NCBI GenBank assembly: GCA_031181345.1
Contig: JAPSLC010000006.1
Coordinates: 80,903 to 144,902 of the forward strand
DNA: 64,000 nt
Reading direction: 5' to 3'
Origin: Cupriavidus sp.
GTDB lineage: Bacteria > Pseudomonadota > Gammaproteobacteria > Burkholderiales > Burkholderiaceae
Below, in pieces: positions 1 to 10,789 of this stretch. Positions within the stretch are counted from its first letter, which is position 1. Each line of letters begins with the position of its first letter. Below the pieces are notes generated by a model. The model was not told the DNA's origin and searched no databases. It saw nothing but the letters and a program-made list of their open reading frames with translations. The translations under genes were made by a program, and so were the position numbers.

Positions 1-2056
1 GCAGCAGCCCGGCATAGGCCTGTTCGTAGGCTTCGTCCGGCCGGGTCCAGTGGCCGTGCCGCTTGGCTTCGCGCACCGCCTTGGTCTGCCACGCGCCCAC
101 GCGTTCGAGCAGCGCCGCGACTCCCGCGTCCTCGGCATCGCGGTCGGCGGGCAGTTCGGGCGGCCAGGCACCCACCAGGGTCTGATACAGCATCAGCCGG
201 TCGGCGCCATCGGGACCGGCGCGCTGGGCCGCGCCCGCCAGCCCGCCCGCCAGCCGCACGGCGCGCGTTTCCCACTCGCCGACCGCGGCCTGCCATTCCG
301 GCGCGAGTTCGCTCAGCACCGCCAGCCGCATCCGCATGTCCTCGCCGCGCTTGTGGTCGTGGGTCGCGGTCGCCAGCATCGCGTGCGGCCAGACCTGCGC
401 GCGCACCGTCATGCGGGCGTGGAAGCGATCGGGCGGCATCGCCAGCGTGGCGGGGTGGCTGCCGACCTCGTTGCGCGACAGCAGCCGTCCGTAGCGGTAG
501 AACATCGTGTCTTCGGCGGCCTTGGCGGCCAGCGGCGGCATCAACTGCTGCACGCGCGCGCGCGCCTCGCGCAGGCCGCGACTGGCATGCGGACCCGCGC
601 ACAGCCACGCCAGCAGCCGATCGACGGTGGCGGTGTCGTCGGGCCGTACCGCGCGGCGCGCCAGCTCGGCCGCGGTCTCCAGCCGCAAGCGGTCCTCGCG
701 CGACCACGCGTGTTCGCCCAGATAGGTGCGATAGACCTCCAGCGGCTCGAGCAGCGCGGCCAGCGCGCGGCGCCAGCTCGCCAGCGTCAGGTCGCGTGTG
801 GCGGGCTCGGCGCGGGCGCAGGCATGCAGGCGCCGGCAGGCGCCTTCGAACTCGGTGACGAGGAAGCGCGACAGCAGGTGGCGGCGCGCCTCGCGCACCT
901 GCTCGCCATACTCCTGGCTGTCGCCGCTGACCTGCTGCCACAGCGTTGTCAGCGTCGTTTCGCCGGCGCCGTCGTGCAGCACCGCGCCGACCTCGTCCAT
1001 GAAGTCGTAGCCGGTGGTGCCGTCGATCTGCCATTCGGTGCGCAACGTTTCGCTCTCGGCCAGGATCTTCTCGATCACGATCCAGGGCCGCGCTCCGCGC
1101 GCCGCCATCGCGGCGTTCAATTGTCCGCGCAGCTGCTGGCAATAGCCGCCGGGATCGGCCAGGCCATCGACATGATCGACACGCACGCCGTCGATCAAGC
1201 CTTCCGTCGCCAGCCGCAGCACCAGCGCATGCACGTCGTCGAACACCTGCGGCTGCTCGACGCGCACCGCGACCAGCTCGCTGACCTCGAAGAAGCGCCG
1301 CCAATTCAGTTCGTCCGCGGCGGTCCGCCACCAGGCGAGGCGATAGTTCTGCTGCTCCAGCAGCGCGTGCAGCCGTTCCAGGCCGCCAGGCGTCGCGGTA
1401 TCGAAGCTGGCGCCGTCGCGGCCGGCATCGAACGAAGCCATCGACTCCTCGGACAACGGCACCTCCTGCTCACCGTACTGCAGCCAATGGCGCTGACCGT
1501 CGCTGCGGACCGCAATCTCGCCGGCCTGCAGCGTTTCCCAATACGGGCGGCCCAGGATCGGCAGCAGCACCTTGCCGTGCAGTTCGGGATCGGGCGAATG
1601 CCAGTCGATATCGAAGTGCCCGGCATAGGGGCTCTCCGCGCCGCGCGCCAGCACGTCGGCCCACCAGCGGTTGTGGGTCGAGCTGGCCGCCATATGGTTG
1701 GGCACGATATCGATGATGACGCCTAGTCCTGCCGCTCGCGCGCGCCCGGCCAGCGACCGGAAGCCGGCGTCGCCGCCCAGCTCCGGGTTGATGCGCTGGA
1801 AGTCGGTGACGTCGTAGCCGTGCGTCGAGCCCGGTTTGGCCGTGAAGATCGGCGACAGGTATAGATGGCTGACGCCGAGCGAGGCGAGATAGTCGACCTG
1901 GCGCTCGGCGTCGGCGAAGGTGAAGCCGGCATGCAGCTGAAGCCTTGCCGTGGCGCGCGGAACGATGGTGTTGCCGACGTCGGCGGCGTGTTCGGCCGCC
2001 TGCGGGGCAGGGTGAGCGGCGCCTGGGTGAGACTCGTTGACTGGGGCTGACGACAT
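1..2056 (-). CDS. treY: Maltooligosyl trehalose synthase TreY (3' end outside window)
   Basis: Intramolecular transglucosylase that turns the reducing end of a malto-oligosaccharide into a trehalosyl unit, feeding TreZ. About 685 N-terminal residues are inside the window; the C-terminus runs off the left edge. Visible GH13 signatures are LASLGVSHLYLSPIF near the start, VIIDIVPNHMA, GVRVDHVDGLADP (nucleophile Asp, about residue 290) and IVIEKILAESE (acid/base Glu). Translation begins at the ATG at 2056-2054, 19 bases after the treZ stop, so it is very likely co-transcribed with treZ. No good ribosome-binding site is seen, so coupling to treZ is plausible. The first roughly 35 residues are Ala/Pro-rich and not conserved. 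Assignment is confident from the motifs and from the TreZ neighbour. Confidence 0.93.
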   Translation of the reverse strand, partial: MSSAPVNESHPGAAHPAPQAAEHAADVGNTIVPRATARLQLHAGFTFADAERQVDYLASLGVSHLYLSPIFTAKPGSTHGYDVTDFQRINPELGGDAGFRSLAGRARAAGLGVIIDIVPNHMAASSTHNRWWADVLARGAESPYAGHFDIDWHSPDPELHGKVLLPILGRPYWETLQAGEIAVRSDGQRHWLQYGEQEVPLSEESMASFDAGRDGASFDTATPGGLERLHALLEQQNYRLAWWRTAADELNWRRFFEVSELVAVRVEQPQVFDDVHALVLRLATEGLIDGVRVDHVDGLADPGGYCQQLRGQLNAAMAARGARPWIVIEKILAESETLRTEWQIDGTTGYDFMDEVGAVLHDGAGETTLTTLWQQVSGDSQEYGEQVREARRHLLSRFLVTEFEGACRRLHACARAEPATRDLTLASWRRALAALLEPLEVYRTYLGEHAWSREDRLRLETAAELARRAVRPDDTATVDRLLAWLCAGPHASRGLREARARVQQLMPPLAAKAAEDTMFYRYGRLLSRNEVGSHPATLAMPPDRFHARMTVRAQVWPHAMLATATHDHKRGEDMRMRLAVLSELAPEWQAAVGEWETRAVRLAGGLAGAAQRAGPDGADRLMLYQTLVGAWPPELPADRDAEDAGVAALLERVGAWQTKAVREAKRHGHWTRPDEAYEQAYAGLL

Positions 2057-2075
2057 GGTGGCAGGCGCCCGGCGT

Positions 2076-4136
2076 TCAGCCGGTGATGTTTTCGGGGAGC
2101 GTCTGCTGCCCGGATTGCAGATAGGCGACCGTGACGCCGGCGGACAGCGTGCCGCTCTCCAGCTGGCGCGCGGCGCCGGACTCGCTCTCGGCCATCAACT
2201 TGCCTTGCGGCGCATCGCCGCAAGAGACGACCGCGTCGCCGAGATTGGCCCACAACGTCAACAGCGCGCCGTCTCCCATGCGCCAGCTGGCGCGCACCGC
2301 CGCGTCGCCGAGCACGTCGACGCCTTCGCAGCGCGTGCCGGGCAGCCGCGGCAGCAATTCGCGCCGGCGCAGCGTGATCAGCGACTTGTAGTACTGCACG
2401 TAATCGCCGTCGGGATCGAACTGCGGGCGCGACGCCTCGAAGGTGGTCGGCGCGTTGGGGTCCGGAATGCTGTCCGCGCGCGCGCCGTCGGCAAAGCCGG
2501 CCATCGAGCCGAACTCGCGGCGGCGGCCCTCGCGCACCGCGTCCGCCAGCTCGGGGGGATGGCTGGTGAAATAGAGGAAGGGCGTCTGCGTGCCGCCTTC
2601 CTCGCCCATGAACACCATCGGGATCTGCGGACACAGCATCTGCAGCGCGATCGCGGCGCGCAGCGGACGCGGCGGCGCCAGCGCCGTGATGCGCTCGCCG
2701 AAGGCGCGGTTGCCGATCTGGTCGTGGTTCTGCAGGAAGCTGATGAAGGCGGTCGGCGGCAGATGCGCGCTGCGCTGTCCGCGATGGACGGGCTTGTCGC
2801 CGGCCGATTCGCGCGTGCGGTGCGGCGACGCCTCGCCCTGATAGGCGAAGCCCTCGGCCAGCACGCGGGCCAGATGGCGGGTGGTGGGACCGAGCGGCTG
2901 GTGATCGCCGCGCGGCGCCGCGTCCTGGTCGTAGGCGCGGCCGTAATCGGGGCCGGGATGATGGCCGGAGTCTGCCCGGTGGGCAGCGTCCGCACCGGCG
3001 CCGAATTCGGGCGCGACCACCGCGCCATAGTCGGCGTAGTAGCCGTCGTGTTCGCCGGTCAGCAGCACATGCAGCACGTGGTGCGCGTCGTCGTTCCACT
3101 GCGCGTCGTAGCCATCGGCGAGCAAGCCGGCGTCGTTGTGGTCGTTCTCCAGCACCAGATGGATCTGGCGCCCGGCGCAGCGCTCGCGCAGCGTCGGCGC
3201 CAGTTCGGCCAGCCAGCCCTCGTCGGCGATGGCATGCACGGCGTCGAGCCGCAATCCGTCGAAGCGGAAGTCCTCGAGCCAGTAGCTGGCGTTCTCCGTG
3301 AAGAAGTCGCGTACCTCCTGGCGGCGGAAGTCGATCGCCGGCCCCCATGGCGTGCGCACATCCTCGCGGAAGAAGGCACTGGCGTAGCGCGGCAGATAGT
3401 TGCCCTCGGGGCCGAAGTGGTTGTAGACCACGTCGAGCAGCACCATCATGCCCAGGCCGTGCGCCGCGTCGATCAGTGCCCGCAATTGGTCCGGCGTGCC
3501 GTAGCTCGACTCCGGCGCGAACGGCAGCACGCCGTCATAGCCCCAGTTGCGGCTGCCGGGAAACTCGGCCAGCGGCATCAGTTCGACCGCGGTAAAGCCG
3601 AGCGCCGCCAGCCGCGGCAGTTCGCGCGCCGCGCCGGCGTAGCCGCCGCACAGGCCGACGTGCATTTCGTAAATGATGGCTTCGTGCCACGGCCGCCCCT
3701 GCCAGTAGGGATGGCACCACTGATAGGTGGCGGGATTGACCACGACGCTGGCGCCGTGCACATCGCCGGCCTGCGCCCGCGAGGCGGGGTCCGGCACGAT
3801 GGTGCCGTCGCCCAGGCGGAACCAGTAGCGCGCGCCTTCGCAACAGGCGGCCGTTGCCTCGAACCAGCCGTCGCCGGCCGGCGTCATCAGCACCGGGCCC
3901 GCGTCGTGGATCTCGAGCCGGGGGATCTCGCCCTGTGCCGCCATATCGGGTGCCCACAGCCGGAAACAGGTGCGGCCGTCGGCGAGCCGCAATGGCCCGA
4001 AGCGCGGCAGGCGCGCCGGTGCGGCCTCGGAGGCGCTGCCCAGCGGGGCGGGCGCCGGCGCGGTGCCCAACGTTTCCCAGCCGCCGCGCGGCTGGGCCGC
4101 GGCCGTCGCGGCAGCGGGGTTCGGCTCTACGCTCAT
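2076..4136 (-). CDS. treZ: Malto-oligosyltrehalose trehalohydrolase TreZ
   Basis: GH13 hydrolase that releases free trehalose from TreY products. The 686-residue protein has an N-terminal carbohydrate-binding (E-set) part and a catalytic barrel with LLDVVYNHFGPEGNYL (235-248), GLRLDAVHAI (nucleophile Asp298), HLVLENDHND (Glu330) and FLQNHDQIGNR (Asp472). It is longer than a typical TreZ. Part of the excess is an insertion of about 50 residues at 371-420, rich in Ala, Gly, His, Asp and Pro, between HDGYYADYG and HLARVLAEGF; it looks disordered. The N-terminal 45 residues are also low-complexity. It lies 100 bp after glgA and 19 bp before treY on the same strand, which suggests one transcript. 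Confidence 0.95.
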   Translation of the reverse strand: MSVEPNPAAATAAAQPRGGWETLGTAPAPAPLGSASEAAPARLPRFGPLRLADGRTCFRLWAPDMAAQGEIPRLEIHDAGPVLMTPAGDGWFEATAACCEGARYWFRLGDGTIVPDPASRAQAGDVHGASVVVNPATYQWCHPYWQGRPWHEAIIYEMHVGLCGGYAGAARELPRLAALGFTAVELMPLAEFPGSRNWGYDGVLPFAPESSYGTPDQLRALIDAAHGLGMMVLLDVVYNHFGPEGNYLPRYASAFFREDVRTPWGPAIDFRRQEVRDFFTENASYWLEDFRFDGLRLDAVHAIADEGWLAELAPTLRERCAGRQIHLVLENDHNDAGLLADGYDAQWNDDAHHVLHVLLTGEHDGYYADYGAVVAPEFGAGADAAHRADSGHHPGPDYGRAYDQDAAPRGDHQPLGPTTRHLARVLAEGFAYQGEASPHRTRESAGDKPVHRGQRSAHLPPTAFISFLQNHDQIGNRAFGERITALAPPRPLRAAIALQMLCPQIPMVFMGEEGGTQTPFLYFTSHPPELADAVREGRRREFGSMAGFADGARADSIPDPNAPTTFEASRPQFDPDGDYVQYYKSLITLRRRELLPRLPGTRCEGVDVLGDAAVRASWRMGDGALLTLWANLGDAVVSCGDAPQGKLMAESESGAARQLESGTLSAGVTVAYLQSGQQTLPENITG

Positions 4137-4236
4137 GATGATTTCCGTATCGATTGAAAGCGGGCGGCGGGGCCGGCAGCGGCGCGCGGCCCGCGCACCT
4201 TGCCGTCCCGCCGGTTTGCGGCATCAGACAGCGGCA

Positions 4237-6021
4237 TCAGGCAGCCGCCGTCGGCAGCGCATCGCCTAATCCGCCGCTATTGGTGGCCGCACCGGCTTGT
4301 GCGGGAACCGCGTCGCGGTCGACCCGTGCGCTGCGGCTGCGCCGTCGCGACGAGGAGGCCTGGATCGCCAGTTCGGCTGCCGGCTCGGGTGCCATGACGG
4401 GGGCGATGGCCGGCGTGGAACGGGGCACGCGCTGCGGCGAGCGTTGCGGCTCGTGCGCGCTTTCGGCCTGCGCCACTTCGGCCGCCCGCTGCGCGGCGCG
4501 CTGCATCGCCAGCGCCGACGCCAGCGCGGGGGACAGCACGCTGTACAGCGACAGGTACTGTTCGGCCGGTTTGGTCCAGCAGAACAGCGCCTGCATGCCG
4601 GCGCGCTGCAGCACCTTCCACGCGCGCGGCCGCCGCAACCATTGCAGCGCGCGCTCGATCGCCGCGCACATCGCCTCGGCGGTCTCGCCGTCGAACAGGA
4701 AGCCGGTGGCGCCGGGCTGCGGAGTCGATCCATGGCCGGCGTCGCGCACCGTATCGACCAGGCCGCCGACGCGCGAGGCGACCGGCACCGTGCCGTAGCG
4801 CATCGCATAGACCGGCGTCAGGCCGAAGGGCTCGAAGCGGCTGCCGTGCAGCAGCACGTCGGCGCCCGCGTGCAGCAGGTGCGCGGTTTCCTCGCGATAG
4901 CCGATCGACACACCGACGCGATCCGGATAGCGCGCGGCCAGGGCCTCGAAGCTCCGCTCGATGGCCGCCTCGCCGCAGCCGAGCACGGCGAACTGCACGC
5001 TGTCGTCGGACTGCAGTGCGCGTTCAATGGCGCTCAGCGCGACATCGGCCATCTTCTGGTGCGTCAGACGGCTGCCCATCGCGACCAGCGGCGCAGCCGG
5101 ATCCGCCGGCAGCCCGAAGCGGTTCTGCAGCGCGGCCTTGCAGGCGCGCTTGCCGGCCATCGAATTGGGCGTATAGCAGTGCGGCAGCAGATCGTCGCTG
5201 GCGGGGTCCCAGTCCTCGGTGTCGATGCCGTTCGGGATCGCGCCTAGCACTTCGCGCCGCGCCTGCAGCAGTCCTTCCAGCCCGTGGCCGAACTGCGGCG
5301 TCAGCATCTCCTGCGCATAGTTGTGGCTGACCGTGGTGACGCGGTCGGCGTAGCGGATGCCGGCCTTCAGGAAATTGAGCTTGCCCCAGAACTCGACGCC
5401 GTCGGACGTCAGGCAGTCTTCCGGCAGGCCCAGTTGCCGCGCCAGGCACAGCGGGAAGATGCCCTGGAAGGCCAGGTTGTGGATCGTGACGATGCTTGGC
5501 GTATCCAGACCGGCGGCGCGCATCAGCAGCGGCGTCAGCCCGGCATGCCAGTCGTGGGCATGCACGGCGGCGGGCACCGGCAGTGGCGTGCGGCCCGCGG
5601 CGATCGCGGTGGCGGCGTGCGCCAGCGCGGCAAAACGCTGCGGGTTGTCGGCAAAGTCGCGCCCGGTCGGGTCGGTGTAGGGCGTGCCGGCGCGATCGTA
5701 GAACGAGGGGCAGTCGAGCAGGGCGACCTGCACGTTGCTGCCCGGCAGGCGGCCCAGCATCAGCCGCATCTGACTGTGTCCGGGCGGCAGCGCCAGCCCG
5801 GGCGCGCTCTCGGCCAGTTTCAGCGCGCCGAGGCTGCGTAGCCCCACGGCGCCGGCCAGGGCTTGCGGATAGCCCGGCATCAAGATCGTGACATCGAGGC
5901 CCCGCTGCTGCAGGGCGCGGGCCAGCCCGCTGACGACATCTCCCAAGCCGCCTGTCTTGGCCAAGGGCATGGCCTCGGCCGCCACGAATAGCACGTTCGT
6001 GTTCAAGTTGATCTCCGCCAT
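4237..6021 (-). CDS. glgA: Glycogen synthase GlgA (GT5)
   Basis: Retaining ADP-glucose-dependent alpha-1,4-glucan synthase. The N-terminal Rossmann domain has MPLAKTGGLGDVVSGLA, with the substrate-binding Lys22 in KTGGL. The C-terminal domain has GSRFEPFGLTPVYAMRYGTVPVAS with the catalytic Glu. Of 594 residues, the last 100 or so (from about residue 495) form an Ala/Pro/Ser/Arg-rich tail absent from typical GlgA proteins of about 480 residues. The start is uncertain: the ATG at 6021 has no Shine-Dalgarno, whereas a TTG at 6006 is preceded by GGAG at proper spacing and would give MNTNVLFVAAEA, closer to the family's usual N-terminus. No glgC is visible, so ADP-glucose must come from elsewhere on the genome. 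Confidence 0.93.
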   Translation of the reverse strand: MAEINLNTNVLFVAAEAMPLAKTGGLGDVVSGLARALQQRGLDVTILMPGYPQALAGAVGLRSLGALKLAESAPGLALPPGHSQMRLMLGRLPGSNVQVALLDCPSFYDRAGTPYTDPTGRDFADNPQRFAALAHAATAIAAGRTPLPVPAAVHAHDWHAGLTPLLMRAAGLDTPSIVTIHNLAFQGIFPLCLARQLGLPEDCLTSDGVEFWGKLNFLKAGIRYADRVTTVSHNYAQEMLTPQFGHGLEGLLQARREVLGAIPNGIDTEDWDPASDDLLPHCYTPNSMAGKRACKAALQNRFGLPADPAAPLVAMGSRLTHQKMADVALSAIERALQSDDSVQFAVLGCGEAAIERSFEALAARYPDRVGVSIGYREETAHLLHAGADVLLHGSRFEPFGLTPVYAMRYGTVPVASRVGGLVDTVRDAGHGSTPQPGATGFLFDGETAEAMCAAIERALQWLRRPRAWKVLQRAGMQALFCWTKPAEQYLSLYSVLSPALASALAMQRAAQRAAEVAQAESAHEPQRSPQRVPRSTPAIAPVMAPEPAAELAIQASSSRRRSRSARVDRDAVPAQAGAATNSGGLGDALPTAAA

Positions 6022-6247
6022 TCTGAATGCGCTGGTAGTGGAGCGGCGGTCGGGCTGCCCCGCCGCTGTTGCGCTTCACCCGCGCGGCGTCGTTGCATGG
6101 CACCGGCGCGTGAAGCGTTGATGCAATGCGAATGGCATGCCAGCGTGGCGGAAGTTTCGCAATGGCTTTGCGTTCAACGGTTTGCGTAACCAGTTCGTAA
6201 CTATTGAAACAAGCGCTGCGTAAAGCCTCCGCCGGCCGATGTAAGAA
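6022..6247. other. glgP-glgA intergenic gap
   Basis: This 226-bp gap separates the glgP stop from the glgA start on the minus strand. It is less GC-rich than its surroundings around 6130-6215, which is where an independent glgA promoter would be expected. I could not identify convincing -35/-10 pairs or a terminator in it. Confidence 0.4.
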
Positions 6248-8809
<2,562 letters not shown>

Positions 8810-9143
8810 GGCGGTCCTCCGGTGAAAAACCGGAGGGAGTTGCAAGAGACGTACCTTGCCCAAGGCAAGCGCGTTTCGCTTGGCCGGACGGGCATGGCGC
8901 CGCGCAGTTCTTGCCAATTATTGGTGAGTTTGTAGAAAACGGTTAGATCTGACGAGGCATGTGGTGGGCTCCCCTCTCCCGCGTGCGGGAGAGGGAGAAC
9001 ACCGGCCCCATGTCGTCCCATTCCTACAAACGATTGCGCGTGCGGCGGGATGCAGCGGGCGTCGCCCCGGACTAATGTCGGAATGCCATCCCGATAACGA
9101 CGCGGCACGGCGCCGAACGGGAAGGGCGGAGACGGGAGCCACG
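8810..9143. other. Divergent intergenic region between glgP and topoisomerase IB
   Basis: The 334-bp gap between the divergent starts contains the glgP ribosome-binding site, a REP-like inverted repeat (8972-8995), and presumably both promoters. No confident promoter boxes could be picked out. An in-frame ATG at 9075 within it is an alternative, poorly supported topoisomerase start. Confidence 0.5.
8972..8995. repeat. REP-like inverted repeat, family A
   Basis: Perfect 11-base arms CCCTCTCCCGC and GCGGGAGAGGG around a 2-base loop, followed by gagaacac. Near-copies occur at 50849-50874 and 50931-50953, also in a gap between genes, so this is a dispersed element and not a gene-specific signal. 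Confidence 0.75.
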
Positions 9144-10256
9144 ATGCGCGCTTCGACGCCGGGCGCTGAGAGGGTGACAGCAGGGACGACAGCCGGAACC
9201 ACGGGAACGCCCGCGGCAGCGGCGGCGCGCGAGGCATTGCCGCCCGGGGTCCGCTATGTCAACGACACCGGGCCTGGCATCACGCGGCGCCTGGTGCGCG
9301 GCCGCTTCGCCTACTTCGCGCCGGACGGCACCCGCATCCGCGATCGCGACACCATCGCCCGCATCGACGCGCTGGCGATTCCGCCGGCCTACCAGGACGT
9401 CTGGATCTGCCCCGACCCGCGCGGCCATATCCAGGCCACCGGCCGCGACGCGCGCGGCCGCAAACAGTATCGCTACCACCCGGCCTGGATCGCGCTGCGC
9501 GGCGAGAACAAGTACGACCGCCTGCTTGCGTTCGGCCGCGCGTTGCCGCGGCTGCGCCGGCGCGCCCGGCGCGACCTGCAGCGCAACGGCATGCCGCGCG
9601 AGAAGGTGCTGGCCGCCGTGCTGCTGCTGCTCGACGCGACGCTGGTGCGGGTCGGCAGCCGGCGCTACGCGCGCCAGAACCGCACCTATGGCCTGACCAC
9701 GCTGCGCCGCCGCCATGTGCAGGTGCGCGGCAGCCGGCTGCGTTTCCTGTTTACCGGCAAGAGCGGCGTCGAGCACGACGTGACGCTGCAGGACCGCCAG
9801 CTCGCGCGGCTGGTGCGCACCTGCGCGGATCTGCCGGGCCAGCATCTGTTCAAGTACCGCGACGAGGATGGCGAGATCCGCGAGGTCGGTTCCGACGATG
9901 TCAACGCGTACTTGCGCGAACTGGCCGGCGAGGACTTCACCGCGAAGGACTTCCGCACGTGGGCCGGCAGCGTGCATGCGCTGGCGGAACTGCGCAAGGC
10001 GCCGGCCGCCGAGACCGAGGCCGCCCGCAAGCGCGCGGTGGCGGCCACCATCAAGATCGTCGCCCGTCGCCTGCGCAATACGGTGGCGGTATGCCGGCAG
10101 TGCTATGTCCACCCCACGGTGGTCGATGCCTATATGAACGAACGGATGGCGGCCTGCGCGCAGTGCCGCCGCGCGGTGGCGGCGCTCAGCATGGACGAGA
10201 CCCGGCTGCTGGCGTTGCTCGAAGCGCAGGGCGTGGCGGCCGGCGGGCGCGGCTAG
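9144..10256 (+). CDS. DNA topoisomerase IB (poxvirus/bacterial type)
   Basis: Type IB topoisomerase that nicks one strand through a 3'-phosphotyrosine and relaxes supercoils. The sequence has the N-terminal domain (VRYVNDTGPGITR, AIPPAYQDVWICP, GRDARGRKQYRYHP) and the catalytic domain (AAVLLLLDATLVRVGS, NRTYGLTTLRRRHV, KDFRTWAGSVHAL). The active-site tyrosine sits in CRQCYVHP, followed by a short C-terminal tail. I chose the ATG at 9144 (370 residues) because GGGAG lies 5 bases upstream; ATG 9075 and the still earlier in-frame start lack this. It is the only plus-strand gene within the glycogen island and converges with a receiver-domain gene 25 bp away. No functional link to glycogen is evident. 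Confidence 0.93.
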   Translation: MRASTPGAERVTAGTTAGTTGTPAAAAAREALPPGVRYVNDTGPGITRRLVRGRFAYFAPDGTRIRDRDTIARIDALAIPPAYQDVWICPDPRGHIQATGRDARGRKQYRYHPAWIALRGENKYDRLLAFGRALPRLRRRARRDLQRNGMPREKVLAAVLLLLDATLVRVGSRRYARQNRTYGLTTLRRRHVQVRGSRLRFLFTGKSGVEHDVTLQDRQLARLVRTCADLPGQHLFKYRDEDGEIREVGSDDVNAYLRELAGEDFTAKDFRTWAGSVHALAELRKAPAAETEAARKRAVAATIKIVARRLRNTVAVCRQCYVHPTVVDAYMNERMAACAQCRRAVAALSMDETRLLALLEAQGVAAGGRG

Positions 10257-10281
10257 CCCGGCTAGCGCGGCGCTCGTGGAC

Positions 10282-10647
10282 TCAAGCCGGTCCGCTGTGT
10301 TCGAGCAGTTCGTCGATGGTGCGGATCAGCGCCTCGGGCGCGCACGGCTTGCGGCAGTAGCGCACGTTCGGATTCGGCACCTCGGGGAGCGTCTGGATGC
10401 TGGTGAAAACGACAATCGGTGTACGACTTAGCGACGCATCGCCGAGCAGCAGATGACACAGCAAGGCGCCGTCGCCGCGCGGCATCACCCAGTCGGTGAC
10501 GACCACCGACGGGTGCAGCCGCTGGGCGGCATCGAAGCCGGCCAGCCCATCTTCGGCCAACTCGACGGTAAAACCCGCGCGGCTCAGGGCGCTGGCCATT
10601 GCATGGGCCACGGCGGGATCGTCATCGACGACGAGTACGGTTCGCAC
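10282..10647 (-). CDS. Stand-alone response-regulator receiver protein
   Basis: A 121-residue single CheY-like domain with the acidic pocket Asp8-Asp9-Asp10, phospho-acceptor Asp52 (VVTDWVMPRGDG), the conserved FTS switch residue and Lys in YCRKPCAPE. There is no output domain and no histidine kinase nearby, so its partner is unknown. It lies downstream of malQ on the same strand and converges with the topoisomerase gene. It may transmit a phosphorelay signal to another protein or act as a phosphate sink. The position within the glycogen cluster hints at a metabolic signal, but that is only inference. Confidence 0.88.
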   Translation of the reverse strand: MRTVLVVDDDPAVAHAMASALSRAGFTVELAEDGLAGFDAAQRLHPSVVVTDWVMPRGDGALLCHLLLGDASLSRTPIVVFTSIQTLPEVPNPNVRYCRKPCAPEALIRTIDELLEHSGPA

Positions 10648-10730
10648 GGCAAGACCTTGTGTTGGCAGATCGCAATCGTTTCGACGTTGCCATGCAAGCG
10701 GCGCGCCAGGGGCCGGCGATCGCCGCCGCC

Positions 10731-10766
10731 CCTGACGCCATGACGGTATGACGGTATGGCGTCAGG
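10731..10766. repeat. Hairpin between malQ and receiver gene
   Basis: Perfect 11-base inverted repeat CCTGACGCCAT / ATGGCGTCAGG with a 14-base loop that itself holds two copies of GACGGT. A second, compact hairpin (GGCGCC-gttc-GGCGCC, 10774-10789) directly abuts the malQ stop codon. Neither has a U-tract on the minus strand, so they look more like 3'-end stabilisers or imperfect terminators than classical intrinsic terminators. Confidence 0.6.
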
Positions 10767-10789
10767 GCGTCAGGGCGCCGTTCGGCGCC

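Noticed and set aside
9075..10256. Earlier start for topoisomerase IB
   Set aside because: No ribosome-binding site precedes ATG 9075, while GGGAG precedes ATG 9144; residues between are not conserved-looking.
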